Numbered from the stretch's first letter, positions 1 through 7,152 are shown. The stretch is 9,153 nt of DNA from an uncultured Chlorobiota bacterium (GCA_947311265.1 CAMZKQ010000241.1:1-9153), one strand, 5' to 3'. Made by a program: numbers and translations. The notes: generated by a model from the sequence alone, not told the origin.

Positions 1-1
1 C

Positions 2-727
2 TACGATTTGGATTTAACCATAGAAGGTTTTTACAAAACCATGAGGCATTTAATCGAGTACAAAGAAGGAGCTAGTTTTTTTGATGACCCCGAAGGTGCT
101 ACTGCCGGAAGTTCGTGGGAAGGCAAAATAGAAATAGGAAAGGGCTGGGCTTATGGCGGTGAAATACTAATACAAAAAAGTGTAGGCGATTTTAATGGTT
201 GGATAGGCTATACGCTTTCTTGGACAAACAGGCAGTTCGAGAATATTGCCTTTGGGCAACCCTTCCCCTATAGGTACGATAGGCGACACGACATAAGCGT
301 TGCCCTTACTTATAAAATTAATGATAAAATAGACCTTGGTGCAACTTGGGTCTATGGAACAGGAATTGCAGTAACACTAGCACAGCAACGTTATATACCG
401 ATACAATTTATAGACGATAGAATCGACGAACTTGGTGGTAAAGAAACCTATACATGGTGGGAACCTACCGAATATTATGGCAAGCGAAATAATTTTAGGT
501 TGCCGGCTTATCATAAGTTAGATTTAGGGATAAACTTTACAAAACCTAAAAAAAGAGGTCTTAGAACCTGGAATGTGAGTGTTTACAATGCCTATAATCG
601 AAAAAATGCGTTCTATGTTGATTTTTCAGGGAGTAATTTTATTCCTAATCAAAATAAACGACAACTGATGAAATATAGTCTATTTCCACTCATTCCATCG
701 GTGGCTTATATTTTCAAATTTAATTAA
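2..727 (+). CDS. TonB-dependent outer-membrane receptor, C-terminal part (5' end outside window)
   Basis: The reading frame is open from the first bases of the window, so only the last ~241 residues are present. Receptors of this class are usually 700-900 residues, and the plug domain and TonB box lie upstream. The visible part reads as the end of a 22-strand outer-membrane beta-barrel: alternating aromatic and polar strands, a YRYDRRHD segment followed by a strand and a VYGTG turn, and a final strand PSVAYIFKFN. That strand ends in the aromatic-rich manner expected for recognition by the BAM assembly machinery. Established knowledge: these receptors import siderophores, glycans, peptides or other large ligands using TonB energy. 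In Bacteroidota, DUF4249 lipoprotein genes often follow them, as here with a 20-base gap. The substrate cannot be told from this fragment. The family call is secure, and no start codon should be assigned inside the window. Confidence 0.9.
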   Translation, partial: YDLDLTIEGFYKTMRHLIEYKEGASFFDDPEGATAGSSWEGKIEIGKGWAYGGEILIQKSVGDFNGWIGYTLSWTNRQFENIAFGQPFPYRYDRRHDISVALTYKINDKIDLGATWVYGTGIAVTLAQQRYIPIQFIDDRIDELGGKETYTWWEPTEYYGKRNNFRLPAYHKLDLGINFTKPKKRGLRTWNVSVYNAYNRKNAFYVDFSGSNFIPNQNKRQLMKYSLFPLIPSVAYIFKFN

Positions 728-747
728 CCCCCAACATTCTAAAAATA

Positions 748-1701
748 ATGAAATATCTAAAAATAATTATAGACAGTTGCCTCCTTTTAGCTTTATACCA
801 ATCCTGCAAAGAGCCTATTGATATTGAGGTGGAAGATGCCGAACGTAAAATTGTACTCAATTCTTGGTTTGGTTTGGATAGCCTTATAACAGTACACATG
901 GGGCTAAGTGCAGGGATTCTGGACGCTAAAAAAGAGCTCAAATTTATAGACGATGCCCAAGTAAAGCTGTATAAAAATAATCAGTTACTTGAAACCTTAC
1001 AATCCGATACCAACGGCTATTACTTTTCGGAGCATCTAGCCGCAACGGGCAACGAGTATAAAGTAGAAATTGAATACAAAAATCTTGAAAAGATAACGGC
1101 CAAAACAACGCTTCCTAAACCTGTAAAAATAAGCTCGTTTGAGGCAGATTACCTAATTACTTCCTACGAAGATAATCCCAATGGAGATACCATTTACAAT
1201 TTATCAAAAGCAGATATTTCATTAACTTTTAAAGATCATGTTAATGAGCAAAATTTTTATTTCCTTTCTTTTACAAGAAAGAAACCCATTTACCAATATA
1301 CCCCATACGGGACAGAGTATCTGGACACCAAAGTAACTGGGATTGAGTATGATGTAAGGCTCTTTAATTATCAAAACTTCTTTGATTCGGGCAAGCAGAA
1401 AGGGTATGTTTTTTCTGATGAGTTTTTTGATGGAAAAGCGTACAATCTAAAAGCTGAACTTTATGATTATGAGCCAGTAATAGACGAATTTTTATACATT
1501 AATCTATACACTATCAATAAAGATTTTTACGAGTATGTTATCTCCTACTCGAAATACCTCGATGCTCAAGACAACCCTCTTGCAGAGCCCGTAAATGTAT
1601 TCTCTAATATTGAAGGTGGTATGGGGTTTTTCTCTAGCTATACCGCCCAGCAAGATACACTTGTTATGGAGCTTCCGTTTAAAACGCCCCCTAACAAATA
1701 G
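748..1701 (+). CDS. DUF4249 family lipoprotein
   Basis: A 317-residue protein with a short hydrophobic N-terminus (about residues 4-16) and a lipobox-like YQSC ending at Cys20. It is therefore probably a lipoprotein anchored in the outer membrane or periplasmic face. The Tyr at -3 is looser than the textbook lipobox, and an Asp at residue 9 interrupts the hydrophobic stretch. The mature part starts with an acidic segment and then a beta-rich domain: KIVLNSWF, then a DDAQVKLYKNN strand, then NGYYF, and a EYKVEIEY strand followed by AKTTLPKPVKI. Near the C-terminus is PVNVFSNIEGGMGFFSSY. These are typical of DUF4249, a family of unknown biochemical role found next to TonB-dependent receptors in Bacteroidota. 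Length is normal and the family's conserved C-terminal segment is present, so the gene is not truncated by the TAG stop. The ATG at 748 places the signal sequence correctly. It probably works with the upstream receptor; that is inferred from position only. Confidence 0.85.
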   Translation: MKYLKIIIDSCLLLALYQSCKEPIDIEVEDAERKIVLNSWFGLDSLITVHMGLSAGILDAKKELKFIDDAQVKLYKNNQLLETLQSDTNGYYFSEHLAATGNEYKVEIEYKNLEKITAKTTLPKPVKISSFEADYLITSYEDNPNGDTIYNLSKADISLTFKDHVNEQNFYFLSFTRKKPIYQYTPYGTEYLDTKVTGIEYDVRLFNYQNFFDSGKQKGYVFSDEFFDGKAYNLKAELYDYEPVIDEFLYINLYTINKDFYEYVISYSKYLDAQDNPLAEPVNVFSNIEGGMGFFSSYTAQQDTLVMELPFKTPPNK

Positions 1702-1802
1702 CGAAGATTTAAACTTTGCCTACTGATTACCAACACGTTGCTAGATACAAACTCGTTGGAGAGTCAAAATCTAACGAACTATTGAGATTATACTCAAATA
1801 TA

Positions 1803-1834
1803 AAAAGGCGAGGAAATTTAATTCCTCGCCTTTT
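1803..1834. terminator. Bidirectional intrinsic terminator between convergent genes
   Basis: A perfect 13-base-pair stem (1803-1815 with 1822-1834) with GGCGAGG/CCTCGCC at its core and a six-base loop ATTTAA. The outer arms give TTTT on the + strand (1831-1834) and TTTTT on the - strand (complement of 1802-1806). It lies 101 bases after the DUF4249 stop and 21 bases after the peptidase stop on the opposite strand, so it can end both transcripts. Confidence 0.9.
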
Positions 1835-1855
1835 AGATTTAAGTATTGTAAATGC

Positions 1856-4015
1856 TTATTTTACAATGGTCATTTCTTTAATTAAATTATCTGCACCAGC
1901 ATATTTATCAATAATAAAAAGTACAAATCGGATATCTACGTTGATACATTTTTGAAGTTCGTGCTCAAAAGCAATATCGCCACTCATGGCCTCCCAGTTG
2001 CCATCGAATGCAATGCCAATGAGCTCGCCTTTGGCATTAATTACTGGGCTTCCAGAGTTGCCTCCTGTAATATCGTTGTCGGTAGTAAAGCAGATGGGCA
2101 TTCTTCCGTCCTTTTCTGCATATTGTCCAAATTTTTTCTTTTTATAGAGTTTGCTTAGCTTTTTAGGGACATAAAACTCGTGGTTCTTATTTTTTGTTTT
2201 TACCTTCTTTTTCATATACCCTTTCATGTAAGTTTTAAAAGGCATTTTTTTACCATTAATTTCATAATCGCCTACTTTTCCGTAAGACAAACGCATGGTT
2301 GAATTGGCATCAGGGTAAAGGGCTTGGCTGTTGCCCATTTCACGCAAAGCGGCAACAAATTTTCGCTCGCCTGTTTTTTTATTTTTATCATTTACGTTTG
2401 TAAAATCGGAGAGTCCCCAATAGACCTTAAGCGAGCCCATGGTTACTTTCATTGCCAAATCGTCATCTAATTTGTCGGACGATGGGTTGGCAAGGAAATT
2501 GGCAAAGCGTTTTTCGTCGGTAAAAATTGAGGTAGAGTACAGTTTGTCGGCATATTTTTGGAAACTTCCCCCAAAATCGCTATCTACTTCTTTAAAGAAC
2601 TCAGGATAAAATTCTTCTGGAATATCTGCTTTGTAAGCATTCATCATTGCTACAAATATTTTTTTATCCGTTGGCATATTGTAATCTTTAAAGAACTCTT
2701 TTGCATCTGTTTTTGCTTTATCAATAGTTGCTTGCTCTTTTTCAATTATACCTTTGGCAGCACGCCTCAGACTCAATGCACGTTTCATAAATTCGGCACC
2801 ACCGTAAAATGCTTCGTACCAATAGTTTGAAACACGGTCGTATTTGTCGTTGCCTTTTACTGCGTTTTTGATAAGTGCAAGTGCGTCGTCGTATTTATTG
2901 ATTCTATTTTGGTCGGCATAAATCCAGCGCATTAATGCCGCTTCTTGTTTTTTCTTTTTGCCAATAACATTAAGGGCTTTTAAGCCTTTATTTTGCCCAA
3001 TAGAGTATTTGTAGTAGTTCGTCGAACGAGAATATTTTGAAGCATACTGGATACGGATTTTATCACTAGCGTCCATATCTTTTTTCATTATTTTTTGCTT
3101 TATGCCACGTAATTTTATACGGATTGAGTTTTCATTTTTTATGGTCTGTGCAACGCCCCAAGAAGTCATGTAGCGGGTAGTGCTACCTGGGTAGCCCATT
3201 GTCATTGCAAAGTCGCCTTTTTCAATACCTTTTATAGACACCGGGAAAAAGTGCTTTGGTTTATAAGGTACATTATCCTCGGAGTACTCGGCTGGATTGC
3301 CATTTTTATCGGCGTAAATTCTAAAAATAGAAAAGTCCCCAGTATGTCGTGGCCACATCCAGTTATCGGTATCAGCGCCATATTTTCCTATTGATGATGG
3401 TGGTGCACCAACTAAGCGAATATCTTTAAATGTTTCATATACAAACAGGTAGAAGTCGTTACCTTTAAAAAAGGTATTTACTTCGCCTTCGTAGTGTGTG
3501 CCTGCAACGGCCTTTTCTTCAAGTTCTTTTGATATTTTACGAATGGCGTTTGAGCGTTCGTCTTCTGTCATATCAAAATTAAGTACAGCATTTACTTCTG
3601 CCGTAACGTCTTTGATGCTTTTTAAGAAGGTTACTGTTTTTTTAGGATTTACTAATTCTTCGGACATTTTTTTAGCCCAAAATCCATCGGTAAGATAATC
3701 GTGCTTAACAGTACTGTGTGCTTGTATTTCGCCGTAGCCACAGTGGTGATTGGTAAGAAAAAGCCCTTTTGCCGAGACCAATTCGCCCGAGCATGAGCCA
3801 TGATCAAGTGCAATAACTGCATCTTTAAGGCTACCGTGGTTTACACTGTAAATATCTTCGGCAGAGAGTTTTAGCCCCATGCCTTTCATTTTTTTGATGT
3901 TCAGTTTCTGCACCAAGAAGGGCAACCACATGCCTTCGTCATCGCCATCTGCACGCACTTGCGTTACATTAAGTATTAGCCCAAAAATGACTAACATTGA
4001 TAAATACTTTTTCAT
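1856..4015 (-). CDS. S46 family serine dipeptidyl-peptidase, DPP7-like
   Basis: A complete 719-residue exported peptidase, the usual size for the family (about 700-720). The N-terminus is a Sec signal peptide: MKK, a hydrophobic core to about residue 17, and a probable cut after VRA (residue 22). Established knowledge: S46 enzymes such as Porphyromonas gingivalis DPP7 and DPP11 have a chymotrypsin-like double-barrel fold plus a helical cap, and release dipeptides from the N-terminus of oligopeptides in the periplasm. Visible triad: His91 in TNHHCGY, Asp227 in PRHTGDF, and Ser654 in GNSGSP. The spacing His to Asp (136) equals that of DPP7. Eighteen residues after the Ser is Gly672 (FDGNWE), the position that is Gly in DPP7 and Arg in the Asp/Glu-specific DPP11. 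Phe670 matches the Phe linked to hydrophobic P2 preference. I therefore infer DPP7-like specificity for hydrophobic or broad P1 residues. It is a single-gene unit facing the receptor operon tail to tail. Role: peptide nutrition. Confidence 0.95.
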   Translation of the reverse strand: MKKYLSMLVIFGLILNVTQVRADGDDEGMWLPFLVQKLNIKKMKGMGLKLSAEDIYSVNHGSLKDAVIALDHGSCSGELVSAKGLFLTNHHCGYGEIQAHSTVKHDYLTDGFWAKKMSEELVNPKKTVTFLKSIKDVTAEVNAVLNFDMTEDERSNAIRKISKELEEKAVAGTHYEGEVNTFFKGNDFYLFVYETFKDIRLVGAPPSSIGKYGADTDNWMWPRHTGDFSIFRIYADKNGNPAEYSEDNVPYKPKHFFPVSIKGIEKGDFAMTMGYPGSTTRYMTSWGVAQTIKNENSIRIKLRGIKQKIMKKDMDASDKIRIQYASKYSRSTNYYKYSIGQNKGLKALNVIGKKKKQEAALMRWIYADQNRINKYDDALALIKNAVKGNDKYDRVSNYWYEAFYGGAEFMKRALSLRRAAKGIIEKEQATIDKAKTDAKEFFKDYNMPTDKKIFVAMMNAYKADIPEEFYPEFFKEVDSDFGGSFQKYADKLYSTSIFTDEKRFANFLANPSSDKLDDDLAMKVTMGSLKVYWGLSDFTNVNDKNKKTGERKFVAALREMGNSQALYPDANSTMRLSYGKVGDYEINGKKMPFKTYMKGYMKKKVKTKNKNHEFYVPKKLSKLYKKKKFGQYAEKDGRMPICFTTDNDITGGNSGSPVINAKGELIGIAFDGNWEAMSGDIAFEHELQKCINVDIRFVLFIIDKYAGADNLIKEMTIVK

Positions 4016-4043
4016 ATTATACTTTTTTTGAAAATAAATAATA

Positions 4044-4092
4044 GCGGCAAATGACTTTACCGCAAAGAATGTCTAAAATTATACATTTTAGA
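4044..4092 (-). other. Two hairpins in the presumed 5' leader of the S46 peptidase gene
   Basis: Two neighbouring inverted repeats lie 29-77 bases upstream of the peptidase start. The distal one is a perfect 8-bp repeat TCTAAAAT/ATTTTAGA (4072-4079 and 4085-4092) with a 5-base spacer. The proximal one (4044-4051 and 4056-4063, 4-base loop) has GCGG/CCGC ends. In - strand RNA it makes an 8-bp stem with one G-U pair, which would be a C-A mismatch on the + strand, so it favours an RNA hairpin on the gene's own strand. A U-rich stretch follows it. The hairpins are seen directly; any regulatory role is inference. It matches no riboswitch class I recognise. Confidence 0.4.
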
Positions 4093-4113
4093 TTAATATA
4101 AAAAATTACGACT

Positions 4114-4121
4114 CAAATTTA
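4114..4121 (-). promoter_or_regulatory. Candidate Bacteroidota -7 promoter element for the S46 peptidase gene
   Basis: Read on the - strand this is TAAATTTG, matching the TAnnTTTG -7 consensus known for Bacteroidota vegetative promoters. It sits 99 bases before the peptidase start and gives a leader of roughly 90 bases. A convincing -33 TTTG is not present (only a TTTTAGA stretch near 4141-4147), so the call is tentative. A 6-bp inverted repeat ACGACT/AGTCGT (4108-4113 and 4135-4140) surrounds it. The whole gap 4016-4249 holds only this element, the two hairpins and the terminator of the upstream operon; I see no gene in it. Confidence 0.35.
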
Positions 4122-4203
4122 ATGCCGTTTTTTTAGTCGTCTAAAAATAAGGGCTTTATTTAAGGTGTTAAAGAGTAAACTTCATCTCCATTCCAAAATT
4201 CAC

Positions 4204-4229
4204 AAAAAGATTGCCCGCTTTCGGACAAT
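4204..4229 (-). terminator. Intrinsic terminator of the chemotaxis operon
   Basis: On the - strand the sequence folds into an 8-bp stem, ATTGTCCG with CGGGCAAT, around an AAAG loop. It is followed by C and then TTTTT (complement of 4204-4208). One pair is G-U on this strand and would be a C-A mismatch on the other, so the hairpin is oriented for leftward transcription. It starts 20 bases after the stop of the response-regulator gene and marks the end of that operon, separating it from the peptidase gene on the same strand. Confidence 0.85.
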
Positions 4230-4249
4230 AAAATGGAACTAAATAGTAC

Positions 4250-4627
4250 TTAATTCTTAAAATGTTTATCCATCAGCATTTTAAATTTTTCTGCGGTATA
4301 GGGTTTCGATACAATTTCGTTAAAGCCTGCATCTTCTGTAAATTCCGAAAATTCGTGTGTATTATGTGCCGTAAGTGCAATAATAGGAATGCTTTTTTGG
4401 GGTTCTGAAAAGTTTTCTCTTATGTATTTTGCAGTTTCAATCCCATTCATAACAGGCATCTCTATGTCCATAAACACAATATCAAAATCATCTTCTTTTA
4501 GTTTTTCAATGGCCTTTTTTCCGTTGGATACCATGCTGCATTCGTGTCCTAGATTATCTATCATTGCACTTAGTAGTAATTGGTTAGAGAATATATCGTC
4601 CACTATTAATATGTTTGCTTTTTTCAT
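4250..4627 (-). CDS. Single-domain response regulator (receiver only)
   Basis: A 125-residue protein that is one complete receiver (REC) domain with no output domain. The acidic pair is Asp10-Asp11 (ILIVDD), the phospho-acceptor is Asp54 in FMDIEMP, the switch Thr is Thr86 in ALTAH, and the conserved Lys is Lys108 in SKPY. All active-site residues are present, so phosphorylation is expected. The motif wording (MDIEMPVMNGIETAKYIR) is closer to receivers of hybrid kinases and phosphorelays than to enterobacterial CheY. It is the last gene of the chemotaxis operon, 34 bases after cheB and followed by a terminator. It could be the diffusible output (CheY-like), a phosphate sink, or a relay protein; the sequence does not decide. 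ATG at 4627 fits the start of the first beta strand. Confidence 0.92.
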   Translation of the reverse strand: MKKANILIVDDIFSNQLLLSAMIDNLGHECSMVSNGKKAIEKLKEDDFDIVFMDIEMPVMNGIETAKYIRENFSEPQKSIPIIALTAHNTHEFSEFTEDAGFNEIVSKPYTAEKFKMLMDKHFKN

Positions 4628-4661
4628 TATTTTACGTTTTTCTTGTTTTGATTTCCTTTAT

Positions 4662-5726
4662 TTATAATTTGAGCTGGTGGATTATAAATGTGCCTATTTT
4701 ATTTAGCGGTAGCACTTTTGCAGTTGGGTCGTGCTTTATTGCCTCTTTGGGCATGCCATATACTACGCATGATTTTTCGTCTTGGGCAATGGTAAAAGCT
4801 CCGGTGCTTTTCATTTCGGCAAGCCCTTTTGCCCCATCATCGCCCATACCTGTGAGGATAATGCCTGTGGCATTATTGCCTGCGGCAATGGCTACCGAGC
4901 GAAAGAGTACATCTACCGAAGGGCGGTGCCTATTTACGAGTTGTCCGCCTAGTACTTCTACAAAATAATTTTGTCCTCGTCGCCTTATAATAAGGTGGCT
5001 ATTTCCGGGTGCAATTAATGCCCTTCCGGGGATAATTTGGTCGCCGTCTTCGGCTTCTTTTACATTTATTCGGCAAATTTGGTTAAGCCTTTCGGCAAAA
5101 GAGTAGGTAAATTTTTCTGGCATGTGCTGTACTATAACAATGCCTGGGCTTGCTGGTGGTAATTCTTCAAGCAACTGCTTTACTGCTTCTGTTCCACCTG
5201 TTGATGCCCCGATTGCAATAATTTTATTGGTTACAGGAATTGCCGTAGGTTTGTGGTATTCTAAAATAACATCTGCATCGTATTTAGGTTTTACTACCAT
5301 TGGCTCAAATTGTTTTTTGAGTTTTGTAACGCAGGCTGCTTTTACAATATCACAAATTTTAACTTTTGCTTCTTCTATTAAATCTTGTGTGTGTAGTTTT
5401 GGTTTTTCTAGTACTTCAACTGCCCCATATTTCATGGCTTTAAAGGCGGTATCTGTTCCTTTTTTAGAAAGGCTTGAAATGATTACAACAGGGATTGGGT
5501 GCTGTTGCATAATTTTTTGCAAAAAGGTTAATCCGTCCATTCTTGGCATCTCAATATCCAAGGTAATGACATCTGGGATTTGCTCCTTTATTACCTTTGC
5601 CGCCTGAAATGGGTCTTCTACTGCCGCAATTACGTTAAGTTGTGGGTCAGAATTTATGATTTCTGTAAATACAGTCCTAATTGTAGGAGAGTCATCAACA
5701 ACAAGGACTTTTAGTTTTTCCCTCAT
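4662..5726 (-). CDS. cheB: Chemotaxis response regulator, protein-glutamate methylesterase/glutaminase CheB
   Basis: A full-length 354-residue CheB. It removes methyl groups from receptor glutamates and deamidates receptor glutamines in the cytoplasm, lowering kinase-activating output as the adaptation feedback arm. The N-terminal receiver (about residues 5-125) has Asp11/Asp12, phospho-acceptor Asp57 in TLDIEMP, Ser84/Ser85 and Lys108 in EKPK. After a linker comes the esterase domain (about 166-354). Its catalytic triad is Ser175 in IGASTGG, His201 in VQHMPEKF, and Asp297 in TGMGDDG. The spacings 26 and 96 equal those of the enterobacterial enzyme (Ser164, His190, Asp286). Its ATG overlaps the cheD stop by four bases (ATGA), indicating translational coupling. 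Nothing appears damaged. The phosphodonor is unclear because no CheA is encoded in the window. Confidence 0.97.
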   Translation of the reverse strand: MREKLKVLVVDDSPTIRTVFTEIINSDPQLNVIAAVEDPFQAAKVIKEQIPDVITLDIEMPRMDGLTFLQKIMQQHPIPVVIISSLSKKGTDTAFKAMKYGAVEVLEKPKLHTQDLIEEAKVKICDIVKAACVTKLKKQFEPMVVKPKYDADVILEYHKPTAIPVTNKIIAIGASTGGTEAVKQLLEELPPASPGIVIVQHMPEKFTYSFAERLNQICRINVKEAEDGDQIIPGRALIAPGNSHLIIRRRGQNYFVEVLGGQLVNRHRPSVDVLFRSVAIAAGNNATGIILTGMGDDGAKGLAEMKSTGAFTIAQDEKSCVVYGMPKEAIKHDPTAKVLPLNKIGTFIIHQLKL

Positions 5727-6220
5727 CTTGTTTTTATTTCAGTTGAAAATTTATTTTGTGTATTTTTGGGCTTGCCTACATAGCGTTGCCTTACTTCGCC
5801 TGTTTGGGTGTAAAATAAGATTTTTCGCCCATATTTTCCCCCCACGCTAGAGCTTATTATAGGGATTTTAAGTTCTTGCAGGAGTTCTTTTGCTAGTTCT
5901 ATATTTCTTTTACCTATTCTAAATTGGTTAATACTGGTTTCAATAACTTCGCCACCGCCAAATACTTTTGCTTTTATATCCTGCCGACGGCTACCCAAAA
6001 AGAGCATTTTATCAAGTAGCTTTTCTATGGCAATATTACCATAGCGGGGCGATGCTAGGCCTTGCCCATTCCAAAGCGGTAGCATAAAGTGGTTGATACC
6101 GCCTATCTGCAGAACGGGGTCCCATAGGCATACTGCTACGCAAGAGCCTAATATTGTAACCACTTGGGTAGGCTCTACTTCGGCAAAAATTGCAGCCGGA
6201 TATAAGAAAAGTTTTTTCAT
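5723..6220 (-). CDS. cheD: Chemoreceptor glutamine deamidase CheD
   Basis: A 165-residue CheD, normal family length. It converts specific receptor glutamines to glutamates in the cytoplasm, and in some bacteria partners CheC. The catalytic Cys27 lies in LGSCVAVCLWDP and His44 in INHFMLP, the same residue numbers as in Thermotoga CheD. A Thr (Thr22) sits just before the Cys loop, where the family places its third catalytic residue, although the register differs by one. Other family marks are RYGN (59-62), KVFGGGEV (85-92), IGKRN (102-106), VGGKYGRK (126-133) and the TGEV turn near 140. The basic tail after residue 148 is not recognisable. The gene begins 14 bases after the kinase-like gene stops and overlaps cheB by four bases. 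No cheC is visible. CheD probably acts on the MCP encoded at the start of this operon. Confidence 0.96.
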   Translation of the reverse strand: MKKLFLYPAAIFAEVEPTQVVTILGSCVAVCLWDPVLQIGGINHFMLPLWNGQGLASPRYGNIAIEKLLDKMLFLGSRRQDIKAKVFGGGEVIETSINQFRIGKRNIELAKELLQELKIPIISSSVGGKYGRKILFYTQTGEVRQRYVGKPKNTQNKFSTEIKTR

Positions 6221-6234
6221 GTATATAACTATTC

Positions 6235-7152
6235 TTAAAAAAGTTCGTCGTTACCATCACCAAAGAAAACTTCGTTGCCTTCGGAAGAAAAGTCGGTTAC
6301 CTCATCGTCGCTTTGTTGCTCGGGTATGGTAATTGTAAATGTTGAGCCTTTGCCTTTTTGGCTTTCAATCTTTATATCGCCATTAAAGAGTTCAAGGAAT
6401 GCTTTGACTACTGATAAGCCTAAGCCATGCCCACGGTTTATGGAGTTTATGCCGGTATCTAGCCTTGTAAAGCGGTCGAATATTATTTTTTGATTATGCT
6501 CGGAAATACCTATGCCATAATCTTTTATGGATACAATTAAGTTTTTATCTTTGTTGTTATGTTTTATTCTTATTTCGATATTTGCCCCTTTGCTAAATTT
6601 AATTGAATTATTTATTAGGTTAGCCAAGATGAGCCTTAATTTTTCGGAATCGGCGGTAAAATAGAATGTTTGGTCATCGCCAGTTTCTACATCTAGTTCA
6701 ATATCGTAAGTTATTTTTTTGGCTTTTAAATCGCTATCAAAATCGGACATTATGCCAAGTATAATGTGTTTTACATCAATGTTGGAGAGTTGCGGATATA
6801 CTCTTCCTGCTTCAATTTCTGCGGCGGCAAAAATATTTTTGAGCTGAAAATCGAGCTGAAATGCTTCTGTAAAAATAAGTTTTGCTAGCCGGTGTACTCT
6901 TTCCCAGTCGTTGGATTTGCTATCCATAATACTTCTGGATAACCCTAATACTGAGGCAAATGGGTTTACAATTTCATTGTTAATATTAGCAATAAAATGG
7001 CTTTTTAGCGACTCGGATTGTGTCAGCTTATCGTTTACTTCTTGCAACTGTGCAGTAAGGCTCTGGAAGTCGTCGATGGCCTTTTTCTTTTCTTCAAATC
7101 TTTTTTTTAGTTCTGCAAGTAAAACTTCGTCGGTTATTTCTAAGTTGCTCAT
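6235..7152 (-). CDS. Histidine-kinase-like protein with Asn in place of the H-box histidine
   Basis: A 305-residue soluble protein with no membrane segment or signal peptide. Residues about 8-50 are charged and heptad-like (coiled coil). A dimerisation-type domain (about 48-118) follows, starting KSHFIANINNEIVNPF. The usual reading here is a Ser-His-Glu H-box; in this protein Asn58-Asn59-Glu60 stand there, so the normal phospho-acceptor His is absent. His52, seven residues earlier, is the only nearby His. The ATPase domain (about 125-278) looks intact: N-box NLINNSIKFS (178-187), G1 DYGIGIS (211-217), F-box IFDRF (224-228) and G2 GHGLGLS (241-247). An acidic, aromatic tail ends in NDELF. It sits between cheR and cheD with short gaps (41 and 14 bases), so it belongs to the chemotaxis unit. 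It may be an ATP-binding scaffold, a kinase that phosphorylates in trans, or a signalling ATPase; the function is unresolved. Confidence 0.9.
   Translation of the reverse strand: MSNLEITDEVLLAELKKRFEEKKKAIDDFQSLTAQLQEVNDKLTQSESLKSHFIANINNEIVNPFASVLGLSRSIMDSKSNDWERVHRLAKLIFTEAFQLDFQLKNIFAAAEIEAGRVYPQLSNIDVKHIILGIMSDFDSDLKAKKITYDIELDVETGDDQTFYFTADSEKLRLILANLINNSIKFSKGANIEIRIKHNNKDKNLIVSIKDYGIGISEHNQKIIFDRFTRLDTGINSINRGHGLGLSVVKAFLELFNGDIKIESQKGKGSTFTITIPEQQSDDEVTDFSSEGNEVFFGDGNDELF
6238..6297 (-). other. Acidic C-terminal tail of the kinase-like protein resembling the MCP tail
   Basis: The last 20 residues begin TDFS, contain FFGDGN and end DELF. The last 26 residues of the MCP begin TDFS, contain NLGEDN and end FERF. 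Both are acidic, Gly/Asn-rich and end E-x-F, while the two proteins are otherwise unrelated. The similarity is visible directly; a shared docking function is inferred. Confidence 0.45.

Noticed and set aside
1702..1785. Possible readthrough extension of the DUF4249 protein (about 27 codons after the TAG)
   Set aside because: The family's typical C-terminal segment is complete before the TAG, and the extension has no recognisable strand or motif.
1716..1955. 79-residue + strand frame after the DUF4249 gene
   Set aside because: It starts at TTG, runs through the bidirectional terminator hairpin and into the antisense of the peptidase gene, and resembles no protein family. The DUF4249 protein already has its conserved C-terminus, so this is not a displaced tail either.
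3001..3120. Possible frameshift or insertion in the middle of the peptidase gene
   Set aside because: The frame is continuous over 719 codons, and both the total length and the spacing of the catalytic residues match the S46 family.
5122..5607. 161-residue open frame on the + strand opposite cheB
   Set aside because: It is antisense to conserved CheB receiver and esterase motifs, its composition is that of a reverse-strand shadow, and no promoter or start signal supports it.
6235..6240. NDELF at the end of the kinase-like protein as a strict NWETF-type pentapeptide
   Set aside because: Position two is Asp rather than an aromatic residue, so it does not meet the known tether pattern. Only the looser tail similarity to the MCP is reported.
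6036..6263. 75-residue - strand frame overlapping cheD and the end of the kinase-like gene
   Set aside because: It shares the strand with cheD but in another frame; cheD is certain from its catalytic motifs and this frame shows none.
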